Program-made: the position numbers and the translations under genes
NCBI GenBank assembly: GCA_022702705.1
Contig: CM040422.1
Location: forward strand, 34,061,270 to 34,125,269
Direction of reading: 5' to 3'
DNA from: Papilionanthe hookeriana x Papilionanthe teres
Lineage: Eukaryota; Streptophyta; Magnoliopsida; Asparagales; Orchidaceae
Length of the DNA stretch: 64,000 nucleotides
Notes under the pieces: generated by a model
Told to the model about the DNA's origin: nothing
Databases searched by the model: none
The model's input: the letters and a program-made list of their open reading frames with translations, nothing else
In this document: one piece after another, positions 1 to 11,845 of the stretch
Position numbering within the stretch: the first letter of the stretch is position 1
How the letters are laid out: every line of letters begins with the position of its first letter

Positions 1-232
1 GAATAGATCATTATTAACATGGATAGCAATAAAAGTTAACAATGTATCCTTATATTGTTTTCATTAAAATAAACTACATAGGACTTAATAGTAGGCGTCA
101 ATGATACCAACTTAAAATAGAAAGGCCAGAGCTCCAAAATAAACTCTTAAAATTATATAATGAAATCAAATTAATGTTACAAATTATATTGGGCATTGCA
201 TTTTTTATAGTTTTCATACATGAAACCAAGAC
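1..232. other. AT-rich non-coding edge
   Basis: AT-rich sequence with no recognisable gene or repeat. It lies outside the likely Harbinger terminus at about 233. Confidence 0.4.
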
Positions 233-739
233 TTTAGGGTATGTTTACGGCAGCTGCAGCTTATCAACTTATCAGCTGCAGCTTAGCTCCTCTAGGAAGC
301 TAATATGGGGAAGTTGTTGCTGGGAAGTTGGTTTTCAGCTGCCTGAAAACATCAGTCTAGTAGTTGTTTATGGACAAACGACTATTCTGCCCATGTTTAA
401 TAATATTGTTTATAACAAAACTGTCATAGCCGTATATTCAATACTCTATAAGCAAAAATTCACTACAGAAAAGTACAAAACTTTGGATACACTCCTCACT
501 CAATAGCGAGTATATCAGGAAGGCCAACAAAATATCAAAAACTATTAAAATTACAACTAATATAATGATTATATTGCTATTAACATGCAGACGGTGTATG
601 TCCCCTGGTATACCGTCCTCTAGTGATGGCTTCCATTCCCGATTACCATCAGTAGTGGAATCCGTTGGACTGTCTACCCACCGGAATACCACACTTCTCT
701 GTCATGATCCGTAGATAGATGTAGAGTTGTCTACCGTAG

Positions 740-1500
740 TTATGGGTCCGACGTGACGTCAGTAAGGAACTCTATAGTCCGTAGTGGCAGAGCAATCATC
801 AAGGAATGTTTTTTATTAAACAAAATTTTTCTGTCGTGTGCAACATTGCTGTCTCGCTCAAAATCTGGTATGTGATATCTCGTATCAAGAAAGGGCTTGA
901 GATACTCTCGCTGTAACGAATATCTGACATCCATCAAGTAATATTTTCTAAGAAAGTATTGCATAATTAGTATGAAGATTAAAGTGAATTAACAAAGTAT
1001 TTGGGGCTAGAGCATAAGTTGTATTGGGTATTCTGTGTTGCAGTCTTGAAAATTCTACTGTCGTGCACACTTCCCTTTTAACTAGGAATGAAAAAAGTGA
1101 AACACATGTTGAAGTCACAAATAGCCATGAAATTCTACGTAGGGGACCCAAAATGATCGATGAATGTGAACTTCTCATTATTAGGAACCCATGCATCAAT
1201 GTGGGTTCCATCAATTGATTCGATGCAATCCTTAAAGAAAGGCATGTACTGTGCATCACATGAAATCTTCGTATGAGTCAGTGTGAATGTAGAATCAATT
1301 GGTTTGATGAGTTGCGCATAATTGTTCACAAGTGCATGTAGACCCGCCAAGAAGTATCTACTAATCATCTCAGAGGAGTGTTGAAAGCATTTCATTGCTC
1401 CTCATATTGATTCATTTTGTAATAATATATAGAGGGCTATCGCAAGTACCTCTTGTGGAATCGTCCTTGATGACCCATGAATTTCGTGACATATGTTAAG
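740..1500 (-). pseudogene. PIF/Harbinger DDE transposase, broken
   Basis: Known role of the family: nuclease that cuts and reinserts Harbinger elements. In the minus frames I read FFKDCIESIDGTHIDAWVP, matching the family motif around the first catalytic Asp (DCIGAIDGTHI). About 40 codons on, CDFNMCFTF and HDSRIF match the second-Asp block (FDM.FT...G.EGSAHDSR). Next comes KYYLMDVRYS and an RYHIPDF-like stretch, as in the conserved KYYLVDAGY...RYHL segment. The frame changes at about 1140 and again between 1010 and 960, and there is a stop before the segment starting at 1395, so no full protein can be made. The C-terminal part past 740 is too eroded to place. Only the divergent Harbinger remains fit these motifs. 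Confidence 0.8.
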
Positions 1501-1857
1501 TTCTGCCAAAAGATCATTAAATATCTCATTTTCATGTGGAGCATGCTGAATCTCGTTGAGTGTCTAGCAAGCAACTCATCAACTCATTTGTCCTCAATAT
1601 ATGACGATATCAGCCCGGGGGGTGATCAGTGTACTTCTTGTAATATTCGTGGATCAAGTAGATTGCTGCAACTCTCCTTCTATGTCATTCTCTAGCTGAA
1701 TCCATTAGGTGTATATCATATTTGCCGAGCCAAAAAAAAATAAATTTTGAACAAAATATGACCCACAGAGTTTTTATATCTAAATAATAAAGATTAATGA
1801 ACGACGAGGATTTATGAATATTATTCAGCAAATTTTGAAACAGTTTAAACAACCAGA

Positions 1858-2640
1858 TTATAACATAATTAAAAATATAAATAAATGACGCAAGCAGTAG
1901 CAAATAAAAAATGTCTCAAATATCTCGATGATCATAAAAATATTGTAGATATTTATGGGAATCGTGACAAAAAAATCTCTATGGATAGGATTTTCAAGCA
2001 ACTCTACCGCAAAAAAGTATAGATACAAATCCTCAGAAATTTCCCTATCTACATTCATGATTTGAATGATGTGCTCAATGGAATTTTCCTATACTGTATG
2101 CGTTTCAGCCCTACTAGAAGCCACCATATTTGATATTTGCTTTTGTAGGTAAGCAGCTCCACCTTTCTTTTTACTCTCCACCTGCTGATGCCTAGAACAG
2201 CAGGTTGACAGGACTTCATGGAGGTCTGAACTGGATAATTCGGTTGAATAACCTGATAGATCGACGACCAAGTTATCTTGGGTGACACAAAACCCTGTCT
2301 CACTGGGTGTGCATACATATTTTTCTGTAGCAACGACACCCCAAAACACCGGTCCAGCTTCTCCTCCAAATCAGGCACAAGTCCACAAAGTTTAAATTTC
2401 TACGCAGCAGGCACTACCTAAAAAATTATTTCATAAACTTCATTTAGTAAATAAAAATGAAAGTGGCCGAATCATAAGATATGAAAAAAAATCTTACTCT
2501 AGGTCTTTATGTCCACCACTCCTCCGGAGCATCAATGGTTTGCTTCACCATATCCCAACCCAAGCTCATTAATCCTCGTCTCATTTCCTTCCAAATTTTG
2601 CAATCCTTCTTGAGTTGATTCCATTTGTTCTTCAATTACA
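1858..2640 (-). pseudogene. Myb/SANT-like DNA-binding protein of Harbinger, broken
   Basis: In plant PIF/Harbinger elements a second gene encodes a Myb/SANT-like protein that works with the transposase in end recognition and nuclear import. Here the minus frame near 2580-2510 reads GWDMVKQTIDAPEEWW, a clear match to the conserved GLGWD..KGTI.A.DEWW end of the Myb/SANT-like domain. A serine-rich linker follows (about 2350-2090). Then comes a helical segment with DLYLYFFAVELLENPIHRDFF (2050-1960), which resembles the C-terminal block of the same family (D.Y..AL..F....R..F). Stops and frame changes interrupt it. The gene lies upstream of, and in the same direction as, the transposase. Confidence 0.7.
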
Positions 2641-2849
2641 GCCTGTCACACTCTCAGCCTATGCTTTGCTTGAACATTTTGATAATGTAGTGCCGCTCTT
2701 CGTTTTTGAAATATTTAGTTAGGCCTAATGTCCAAATCAATTTCAATGAAGCAAAGGTCACAAATAAACTATTTTGATTTCTTTGTCCTAAATAGCGGGC
2801 AGAGTAGTCTCCTCATTTTTAACCAATTTATTACTGTGATAGCAAGAAC

Positions 2850-5800
2850 AATATCTGCGAGTATAAGGATGATGACAAAGATGATATGTTCTTCTTCTTA
2901 CAATATAATAAAATATGCACAATATGCTGTGACAATAATTTTCCAAGGCTATAGATTTTTGAATTTGAGTAACAAAGTAAGAAATTTTACATATAATAAA
3001 AAAGTTATTTTTCTAATTCATAGAATATGTACAATATGCTGTCAGTAATTTTCCAAGGCAACCTATTTCACAGCTTAACTTAAGAGAGTGTGTGTGTGAT
3101 TGAGAAATATAATTTCTAATTATAAGAATGCCCTAAGGGATTAGTACTAAATTTGAGTAAAAAAGCATGAATTTCTAGATATGTTGCCTAGTAGTGAGCA
3201 TAAATATGTGATTAAAAACCATGCAATCACATTAATTTTCAGTTGCTATCAATTTTTTTCTCATTATATGCCCCAAGAGGTCTCAGTTGATATGCATGAT
3301 AAGCTTTCAAAATATTTTTTTGAGGCTTTCTCTTTCACTGTCTCACTTCAGTGTGTGTGTGTGTGATTGAAGAATGAGCTTCTCGTGTCATAAGAGTGCC
3401 CCAAATGGTATTATTATTGAATTTCAGTAAAAAAGTAAGAAGTTCTACATATGTTTCATATCAATGAGCATAAAAATGATGGCATAGATGCTATGCTGCT
3501 CTTTCTCCCAATTTTTTCTCATTATATGTCCAAAGGTGTCTCAGTAGCTTTGCATCATATGCTTTCTTGATCTTTATTTGAGGCTTTTTATTTCACTGCC
3601 TCACTTTAGTGTGCGTGTGTGTAAATTAAATAATGATTTCTCTTGTCATAAGAGTGCCCCAAATGATATTATTACTGAATTTCAGTAAAAAAAAACATAA
3701 AATTCTACATATGTTTAATATCAGTGAGCATGAAAAAAATGGCACAGATGATATGTTGTCTTATCTCCCAATTTTTCTCATTATATACCTCGAGGGGCCT
3801 CAATAGAAATGCATGTTATGCTTTCACAGTATTTTTTTGAGGCTTTCTATTTCACTATCTCACTTCTATGTGTGTGTGTGTGATTGAAGGAAGAGCTTCT
3901 CGTGTCATAAGAGTGCCCCAAATGGTATTAGTACAAAATTTCAATAAAAAACTAAGAGCTTCTATATATGTTTCATATCAATGAGCATAAAAAAGATGGC
4001 ACAGATGATATGTTGCCCTTTTCTCCTAATTTTTTTCTCATTATATTCCCCAAGGGGTCTCAACATCTATGCATCATATGTTTTCACAATATTTTTTGAG
4101 GCTTTCTATTTAACCGCCTCACTTCAGTGTGAGTGTGTGAATTGAAGAATGATTTCTCTTGTCATTAGAGTGCCCCAAATGATATTAGTACTGAATTTCA
4201 GTAAAAAACCATGAAATTTTATATATGTTTCATATCAGTGAGTATGAAAATGATGGCATAGATGATATGTTGCCCTATCTCCCATTTTTTATCATTATAT
4301 GCCCTAAGGGTTCTCAACAAATATACATGATATGCTTTCAAAATATTTTTTTGAGGTTTTTTATTTCACTATCTCACTTCAGTGTGTGTGTGATTAAAGA
4401 ATGAGCTTCTCGTGTCATAAAAGTGCCCCAAATGGTATTATTACTGAATTTTAGTAAAAAAATAAGAACTTCTACATATGTTTCATATCAGTGAGCATAA
4501 AGAAGATGACACAGATGATATGTTGCCCTTTCACCCAATTCTTTTCTCATTATATGCCCCAAATGTCTCAGTAGCTATGCATCATATGCTTTCACAATAT
4601 TTTTTTTGAGGCTTTCTATTTCAATGCCTCATTCAGTGTGTGTGTGTGAATTGAAGAATGATTTCTCTTGTTGTAAGAGTGCCCTAAATGATATCAGTAC
4701 TGAATTTCAATAAAAAAACATGAAATTCTACATATGTTTCATATCTGTGAGCATGAAAAAGATGGGCACAGATGCTATGTTGCACTTTCTCCCAATTTAT
4801 TCTTATTATATGCCCCAAGAGGTCTTAGTAGCAATGCATTATATGCTTTCACAATATTTTTTTTAGGCTTTCTATTTTACTGCCTCACTTCACTATGTGT
4901 GTGTGAGTTGAAGAATGATTTCTCTTGTAATAAAAGTGTCTAAAATGGTATTAGTACTGAATTTCAATAAAAAAATAAAATTTTCTACATATGTTTTATA
5001 TTAGTGAGCATAAAGAAGATGGCACAAATGATACTTTACACTCTCAATTTTTTCTCATTATATGCTCCAAGGGGTCTTAGTAGATATGCATTATATGCTT
5101 TGAAAATTTCTATTTTACTGTCTCGCTTCAGTGTGTGTGTGTGTGAATTAAGGAATGATTACTCTTATAATAAGAGTGCCCCAAATGGTATTAGTACTAA
5201 ATTTCAGTAAGAAAGTAAGAATTTCTACATATGTTTCATATCGGAGAGCATAAAAAAGATGGCCCAGATAATATGTTGTCTTTTCTCCCAATTTTTTCCC
5301 ATTATATGCCTCAAGGGGTCTCAATAGCTATGCATTGTATGCTTTCACAATATTTTTTGAGGCTTTCTATTTCACTGCCCCACTTCAGTGTATGTGTGTG
5401 AATTAAAGAATGATTTCTCTTATCATAAGAGTGCCCTAAACGATATTAGTATTGAATTTCAGTAAAAAAACATGAAATTATGCATATGCTTCATATCAGT
5501 GAGCATAAAAAAGATGACATAGATGATATGTTGTCATTTCTCCTATTTTTTATTATATGCCTTAAGGGGTCTCAGTAGATATGCATGATATGCTTTAACA
5601 ATATTTTTTTTAGGCTTTCTATTCAATGCATCACTTTAGAGTGTGTGTGTGATTAAATAATAAGCTTCTCTTGTCACAAAAATTCCCTTAAATGGTATTA
5701 GTACTAAATTTTAGAAAATAAAACAAGAATTTCTACATGCATTTCATATCAGTAAGCATAAAAAAATGGCACAGATGAGATGTTGATCTATCACCCCACT

Positions 5801-5975
5801 ATATTCAATAATAGTGTTGCATTTCAATAACAAGGCATGACATCCTACATATTCCTAGCAGTGAGCATAAAAATGATGACAAAGATGATCTGTTGCCCTT
5901 TCTCATCAAATTTTCATGCCCCAAGGGGTATCTGTAGCTATGCAAGATATGCTTTCACGCAGTATTTTCTCATTA
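2850..5975. repeat. satellite array, ~258-bp monomers in dimers
   Basis: Landmark GTGTGTGTG tracts recur near 3087, 3351, 3609, 3869, 4127, 4382, 4636, 4896, 5131, 5389 and 5640, a spacing of 251-264 bp except one 236-bp monomer (4896 to 5131) with a ~20-bp deletion. Each monomer contains, in order, the GT tract, an AAGAGTGCCCCAAATG block, a TACATATGTTTCATATCAG block, a GATGATATGTTG block and ATTATATGCCCCAAGGGGTC. Two monomer types alternate: type A has AAATGGTATT with AAGAA, type B has AAATGATATT with CATGAAATT. The edge copies (2850-3080 and 5830-5975) are the most diverged. Short open frames inside it are chance. Confidence 0.9.
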
Positions 5976-6540
5976 TCCACCACATCAAACTAGAGCATCA
6001 TCACGAGATAGAAGCACAAACCAAAAAAACACATCCAAATCCATACGGTGCAAATCCACGAGATATGAAAATGTATAAAAAATAATATAGGGAGAGAGGG
6101 TATCGGAAGATGGTGTCTAAAATGACGGGTTATGACAGAGGAAGCAACCGCTCCATGGGAAAGGAAAGTGCATGAGAGGCTCACGGGTAGAACTTACGAG
6201 AAGAAACGCGGGCCGCAGGGTTGACCCCGCGACGGATATTTTGCCATGCGGCGCGACCCTGCGATGAAAACACCGCTCCAAACGACGTAGATTCGCGGCC
6301 CCAACCGCATCTCGTGAAAAACTCCACCCAAAAATGGATAAAGACATATTCAATACAACAAAAAAAATTGCCAGCACAGTACTTCTGGACAGCATTTATT
6401 TAAAATCGTGGTCAAAATTCTCATATTGCCACGGTTTGCCAACACCCCCTCCCCCATAAGTTTTTTATTTAGAAAAAAGATAAATTAGGACACACTGATT
6501 AAAAGTAACCAAATACCTAATAATTTTTCCCGGCACTCAC
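5976..6540. other. intergenic, no gene seen
   Basis: Mixed-composition sequence with GC-rich patches around 6200-6310 and AT-rich sequence after 6340. No protein motif, terminal repeat or RNA gene is recognised. Confidence 0.4.
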
Positions 6541-7060
6541 GCTCTCTCCGGTGGTTCGCTAACATGTATTAAGTTTTCGCGCTGATCTCCAACCATACCC
6601 CCGCGAAGTCGACTTTGACCTTCGCTCCATTTTTCTCCCGATCTCGCGATCTACCAGCGCCGTTCCACGCGTTCCCCGTCGCCCTTCGTCATCGCCGTTC
6701 ACCGTAGCTGCTCCCGTCATTGCGCTCCTGTAGTAGTTCCTTGTCGCCGGTCCCGTCGCCGTCCCCGTCGCCAGCCCCGTCGCCGTTCCCGTCTCCGTTC
6801 CCCGTCGCAAGTTCGAAACCAGTATGCCTTAATTTCCTTTTCAGGCCAATTTTCCTGTCACTCCCCTCGCGAAATAGAGCCTATTTTCCGAAGAACTCAC
6901 TCCAATCTCCTCAGCCATTCTCCTCACAAAACTGAGCCTGATTTCTGGAGAAGCCCTAATTGTTTTTGTGCCAAATTCTTCTCCGCAATCCTGCGTCCGA
7001 CGCCAAGTTTTCTCTGTAATCCAGGTGTGAAGCCATACTCGGCCGTCACACCTGGCCGTC
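6541..7060. other. GC-rich island with CCCGTCGCC tandem motif
   Basis: A marked GC-rich stretch in AT-rich surroundings. Between 6750 and 6800 a CCCGTCGCCGT-like unit repeats about six times. CT-rich and pyrimidine-rich sequence on the plus strand looks like a plant promoter or 5' untranslated region, or the end of a captured gene fragment, but I find no convincing start exon or protein family. The open frames here (proline/serine-rich on plus, arginine/threonine-rich on minus) follow from the repeat. Confidence 0.4.
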
Positions 7061-8030
7061 CGATAGGTATAGTTTCTGCATACCATGTTAGTGATTTCCC
7101 GTAATTTAGTTAATATATATTGTTGCATACTATTTGCCTTTATCTTGTCAGATTCTATTGCTCTTGTTTCTGCCAACACAGTGCATCGTGTGTGCATTGC
7201 AACATATATTATATTTCAAATTTTAATTATTTATCTTTCTTAATGGAAATAATTTAGAACAGTAAAAATATTCAAAATTATTTCACATGACACTTAACTT
7301 CCATTAAACTTGCCAATTAGTACAGAGATTTGCTCTCCATTAGTTGGTTATATGAAGCTTTTAGGCCTACCTGGAGGTTTTAGAGTTAATTTTATGTTTA
7401 GGAATTAACTTTTTTGAAATATTGGATTCATTCTGTATGATTGGGTGTATGAAAGTGATTAGATTAAAAAACATGATTTATACTAAAAAAATGAGATTAA
7501 AGAAAATAATATTTGAGAGGGGTTGATTTATGATGGTTTGGTGTCAAATGAGCTTAAATCTAAGGATTTTACTTTATTAAGGCTTTGTTGCTGCTTAAGA
7601 AGCACATTCATTCACAACAACCTACTTTCTACTAAAAAGATTAGGGCATTTGCCTATATGCCACATAATTCGTATGTATTTACGTATCTGACACCCATAC
7701 TTTTTTCTAATATTTTTGTGCACAGTACACACATCTTTACTATAGCATAAAAAATACAATCATCACCTACTTTTAAAAAGTTAAATACACCTTGTCATGC
7801 ATAGGTTTATCACTCCAAAGTGTTATATATTTAGAAAGTTTAGATGTAGATATGCAAATATATAAGAATTGCGTGGTATGTATATAAATTTCCCTAAAAA
7901 TTAAGAACAATCCTTTTAAATCTTAACCCAATACCAATCTTTTTTAGATCTTATAATGAACCACACAAAGTGTTTTAAGGTTAAGGATGAAGCAATTCAC
8001 CTGCATTTTCTATAAGATCTTAAGACACGT
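7061..8030. other. AT-rich non-coding
   Basis: No gene seen. It includes one copy (7866-7915) of the dispersed GGTATGTAT...AAAT motif described in the findings. Confidence 0.4.
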
Positions 8031-8225
8031 TAGGGCTATAAACAAATTGAGTAGAGTATTAATTAATTCAAGCTTGTTCATTTACTTGATTATATCATAT
8101 TCAAGTTAAGCTTTAAGTTGATCATGACTTGAGTTCTCTGCCTTTATAGAGCTTGTTTATTTTTATTCATGTCAGGTTCAAACTGTAATTGAGCTTTTTG
8201 CAAGCTTGATAAATTTGTGAGCTGC
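8031..8225. mobile_element. decayed GAGC-rich MITE-like repeat
   Basis: Begins TTAGGGCTATAAACAAATTGAG and contains CAAGCTTGTTCATTTACTTGA, AAGCTTTAAGTTGATCA and GAGCTTTTTGCAAGCTTGATAAA. This is the decayed layout of the common plant repeat that starts TAGGGGTGTAAACGAGC and consists of inverted AAGCTTG/CAAGCTT and GAGCTCG blocks. The two elements at 10.57 and 11.00 kb look like relatives. Boundaries are approximate. Confidence 0.45.
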
Positions 8226-9595
8226 AAATTTATATATATAATCCTTATCATTGAACATAAAATATGCGAAGTTATTTGTCAATGTTTACATATTTTACAA
8301 AATATCATTGTTTAGATTCTTATAATTCAAAATGTAATGAAAAGCTAAAGTTAAATCAAACCATCAAACTATTGCTAAAGAAACTTCATCCTAGTTTTTA
8401 CCTCCATTTATAAACTTAATTTAAAGTAGATAAGAAAAGCTATCAACCCATCATTGTTAGTTCAAGCTAGTATACATAGGAATTGGGTAGTATGTATGTA
8501 AGTGCCCCATATCTTTTAATATTAATAACCATCAAGTAAAGCACTATATAAGGCATTATCAAGTTTGCCTCAACCTATATAATATTTGGATGAATCTCAT
8601 GATTTTTAATATTTTTCATTCAAAACTTTCAGAAGGTTACCCATTCTGTCATTAGTCCAGCACTTAATTTTGGAGTATCTCAGTGGAAATCTACTTATTA
8701 CCCCAAACTAGGCCTCACTTATTTGGATGTGGCCTCTTACTTGAATGAATTGGTAACATTTCCTTCTTATTATGTGGTTTAATTCATTCTTACTTCATTT
8801 TCAACTAGAAGCTTGCAATGGTTGTTCTCTATAATCATTTTGGATTGCATTCTGAGTGTTGTCATTGAAAATATTCAAGGAACATTTGCATACATACCAC
8901 TCAAATTTATTTATATATCTAACATGTAAAATTTTAGTTTTTACATACATAACACCTCTAAATTTGAGTCTCTATATGGAAATGACATTTTATTATAATT
9001 AATCTGTCTAGAGTGTTTTGCAAGAAATTACTTCTTTTTTTCTTTGCTTTATCTATTTTGAATGATGTGTATGGAATCTATTGAACGATGTTATAACTCT
9101 TGAATAAATTTATGTTTTCCTCTCAGTAGAAATTTTTATTCTGATACAATTATATATGAGTATTTTAGATTAACCAAGTTGCCATAAATTCATTTTGTAC
9201 AATATTTAATTCATTTTTTGAGAGGAAAATGTTTACTTCATTTTTATACTGCACATCGTCACAATTTTTAATTTACTTTAAACAAACTTCTTAAACTATA
9301 AATTTTAGACATTAAAATTATTACTATTTTGATTCAAACACACCGATTTTATTGATTATTTTTCCATCTTACAGTATAAAATCAAATAATCAGCAAGAAT
9401 CTTATTTGTTATGAATAGTTTTAGAGATGAGTTAAAAAAACACAAATTTTAAGTCAAATTAAAATATTCTCAAACTTGGGGTTATCAACAAATTTAAAAT
9501 GAATTAATTTTTCTTTGGTAATTTAGTATGATGCATTAATTTACTGACATTTATTATATATTTTTCTGCTTTGTGCTAGAAATAGATAAAGATTG
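8226..9595. other. AT-rich non-coding
   Basis: No gene or element recognised. Copies of the dispersed CATACATACCACT motif occur at 8476-8510 and 8886-8990. Confidence 0.4.
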
Positions 9596-9599
9596 AATA

Positions 9600-10290
9600 A
9601 CTAAACCGAAATGGACTCCTGAGTATAGAATAGTAATCAAAAGTTTCTTGGAATTTGCAATTCAGAGCAGAGAGCCATCTCAAAAAAATTTATGTTCGTG
9701 CAAACAATGTATTAATATCAAAAGAATTTCTTTATGGATATGTCATATGGAATAAACATGGAGAAGATTATCTTTCTATCAATGAAAGTGGACAAACTGA
9801 AGTATTTAATGTCGGAAATGTTGCAAATCAAGTGTTACTTCAGACAGAGCAACATACCAATGATAACATAGAAGGGGCATTAAGAGATACAGTTGAAACA
9901 AATGATGTTACAGTGTCTTAAAAAGCTTATCCTGTAAATCACAGTGTAGACCCACCAAAAGATAATGACAAATATTTGAAATTAATGGAAGATGCAGGGA
10001 CGACATTAAATCCTGGGTGCAAATCATTCTCTAAATTATATTTTGTGTTTCACTTATATCGTTTAAAATGTCATCTTGGACTGCAAAAACACTTGATATA
10101 TTATTAGAATTACTAGCTAATGCTTTTCCCAAAGGAGCTTTACTTTCTAAGAATACATATGAAGTAAAAAAAAGATGACATCATTTGATCTTGGATACAC
10201 AAAGATTGATGCATGCCCTAATGATTGCATGTTATTCTAGAGAGATAAATCAGATCAGGAGGTTTGTCGCCATTGTGGTTGATAATGATG
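9600..10290 (+). pseudogene. CACTA (En/Spm) TNP2 transposase, N-terminal fragment
   Basis: TNP2 is the DDE transposase of CACTA elements. The plus frames carry its N-terminal transposase-associated region: FLEFAIQSREPSQK near 9650, then a VRANNVL segment and a W...HGEDYLS block near 9760 (the family has RC.C..CNN...HL...W..HGE). After a gap, YLKLMEDAGTTLNPGCKSFSKL (9975-10040) and, near 10200, DLGYTKIDACPNDCML followed by C..CG match the next conserved block and its Cys pair. The frame shifts several times, and an in-frame stop (TAA, about 9919) ends the longest open piece. The DDE core is absent here; a different copy with the core lies at 38.5-40.95 kb. Confidence 0.85.
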
Positions 10291-10570
10291 AGTTAATAAT
10301 TAGAATAGTAAAATCATTAAAGGAAAGCAACGTAATAAGAAATTAGCTAAGATTGTTTGATATTTTTCATTGATTCCTAGATTACAAGTATCATTCAAAA
10401 CAAAAAAAAAAGTCAGTTGAAGAGATTGTTTCCGTTTCATTTTTCTCTTTTTGGTTTTAACAGTAGTCGCCAGCTTGTTGATCGTCGTATACTTCTCTAA
10501 TTCGAATAAATCTCTTTCCTGAATCAAATAAGTGATTCGAAGAGAAGATGATCCGAATAAGAAATGACAT
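10291..10570. other. non-coding remainder after TNP2 fragment
   Basis: AT-rich, no recognised feature; probably decayed CACTA interior. Confidence 0.3.
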
Positions 10571-10700
10571 ATAGGGCTGTCAAAACGGCTCGTTGTTCTC
10601 GAGCAGCTCGTGTTCAGCTCATTAAGAAGCTCGTATTCGGCTCGTTTGCTAAGTTAACGAGCCGAACACGAATAAAGATTTGTTCGTTCGTGTTCAGCTC
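10571..10700. mobile_element. partial GAGCCGAACACGAA hairpin element
   Basis: Starts TAGGGCTGTCAAAACGGCTCG and has inverted GAGCTCGTGTTC / GAACACGAGC blocks that can fold on themselves. The 3' end expected for this family (TTTACACCCCTA) is missing; the element runs into the TA microsatellite at 10728. Confidence 0.6.
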
Positions 10701-10727
10701 GTTTTAGCTCGAAATATTACTCATCAA

Positions 10728-10764
10728 TCATATATATATATATATATATATCTATATATCTATA

Positions 10765-10809
<45 letters not shown>

Positions 10810-10836
10810 ATATATCTATATCTATATATATATGAG
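10728..10836. repeat. (TA)n microsatellite with duplicated TATCTATATATC block
   Basis: About 110 bp of TA repeats, interrupted twice by the same CTATATATCTATATCTATA interruption, which suggests a larger duplicated unit. Confidence 0.9.
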
Positions 10837-11002
10837 CAGTATTTTTAAAAAAATTAATTGACTACAAGGCTACAATGATTTATAATATATTAATTAAAAA
10901 AATATAATAAAAATTATTAAATTAGATTTAAATGATGTTTTAATATAAACAGGTATTTTTTAAATCTTGCCCCAATCCTTAACATCGTATTGGTACGTGA
11001 TT

Positions 11003-11158
11003 AGGGTTGTCAAAACAATTCTTTGTTCGTGAACGGTTCGTGTTCGGCTCGCTAAGTAAACGAGCCGAACACAAACACACTTTTTGAGCTCGAAATATAA
11101 AAGAGCCGAACACAAACTGAGCTTGGCTCGCTCTTGTTCGGCTCATTTACACCCCTAA
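11003..11158. mobile_element. complete small hairpin MITE, GAGCCGAACAC family
   Basis: Begins TAGGGTTGTCAAAACAATTC and ends GGCTCATTTACACCCCTAA, the two typical ends of this plant family. Inside are inverted CGTGTTCGGCTCG and CGAGCCGAACACA blocks, so a single strand would form a long hairpin. There is no coding capacity. It is a relative of the partial copy at 10571. Confidence 0.65.
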
Positions 11159-11842
11159 GGACATATGACAAATTGACAATTAAGAGAAAGAAAAACGTGG
11201 AGAGTCTACATGCGATAAACTTTGCAAGGACATGTCAAGAATGTCCGCCCAAACAATATCAGGAGGAGGCACTCTGAACCAATATCCACGAAAGAAGTAT
11301 CTACATAGACTACCCATAACTAGAGAGTCAGATATATATACCTGTTCTGGGGCACTCCCAAAGGAACGTATTTCTACTGGTTAATTACATCTTGGGAGAT
11401 ATCCAAGAATAATCTCGATAAAAGGAGTTTAGCTTATATTATCATGGGTATGGAGTATAATCAATCAAAGAAAAATTATTCCGTGTGGGAATGTCATGAT
11501 GCTTTAAAACTCACACTAAATCATCAGGCGGAGAGCGAGTCTCTCACATCCCAAATAGGCAGCCGCTCATCGGCATACAAAACCCACAAAATAACCCAAA
11601 ACATATTAACGAGGGTATCTCAATACGTTAAAGCACGCCCGAGTTCATAAGAGCAGAGAACAATTCGTCGTATTCCAAACAGGGGCAGTTCACCGACATC
11701 AGACTGTCAAAATGATATCAACGACGTCAAAGAGCGAAAGTGCTCAACAGGGATAGTCAAAGGAAGAGAGTAGTAATCTCTAGAAGGTAGAGGTAACTGG
11801 GTCAAGGTACCACAGACCTATCATACACAACTACTAAGACCC
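11159..11842. other. unassigned sequence left of the PIF-like insert
   Basis: Moderate GC, no protein family recognised. Its continuation on the other side of the 11846-13495 insert is at 13499 onward. Confidence 0.35.
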
Positions 11843-11845
11843 TAA

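Larger units (their letters stand above)
233..2640 (-). mobile_element. PIF/Harbinger DNA transposon relic
   Basis: A minus-strand block carries both genes typical of plant PIF/Harbinger elements: a Myb/SANT-like DNA-binding gene (about 2640 to 1850) followed by a DDE transposase (about 1500 to 740). A possible terminus lies at 237-280, where GGGTATGTTTACGG follows TTA (the 3-bp target preference of the family) and leads into a repeated CAGCTGCAGCTTA motif. I could not find the matching inverted end on the right; the satellite array begins about 200 bp beyond the Myb-like gene, so that end may be lost or diverged. Family assignment is firm from the protein motifs; the element boundaries are not. 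Confidence 0.7.

Noticed and set aside
174..506. 110-codon plus-strand frame
   Set aside because: Overlaps the likely Harbinger terminus and a repeated CAGCTGCAGCTTA motif; no domain or coding bias seen.
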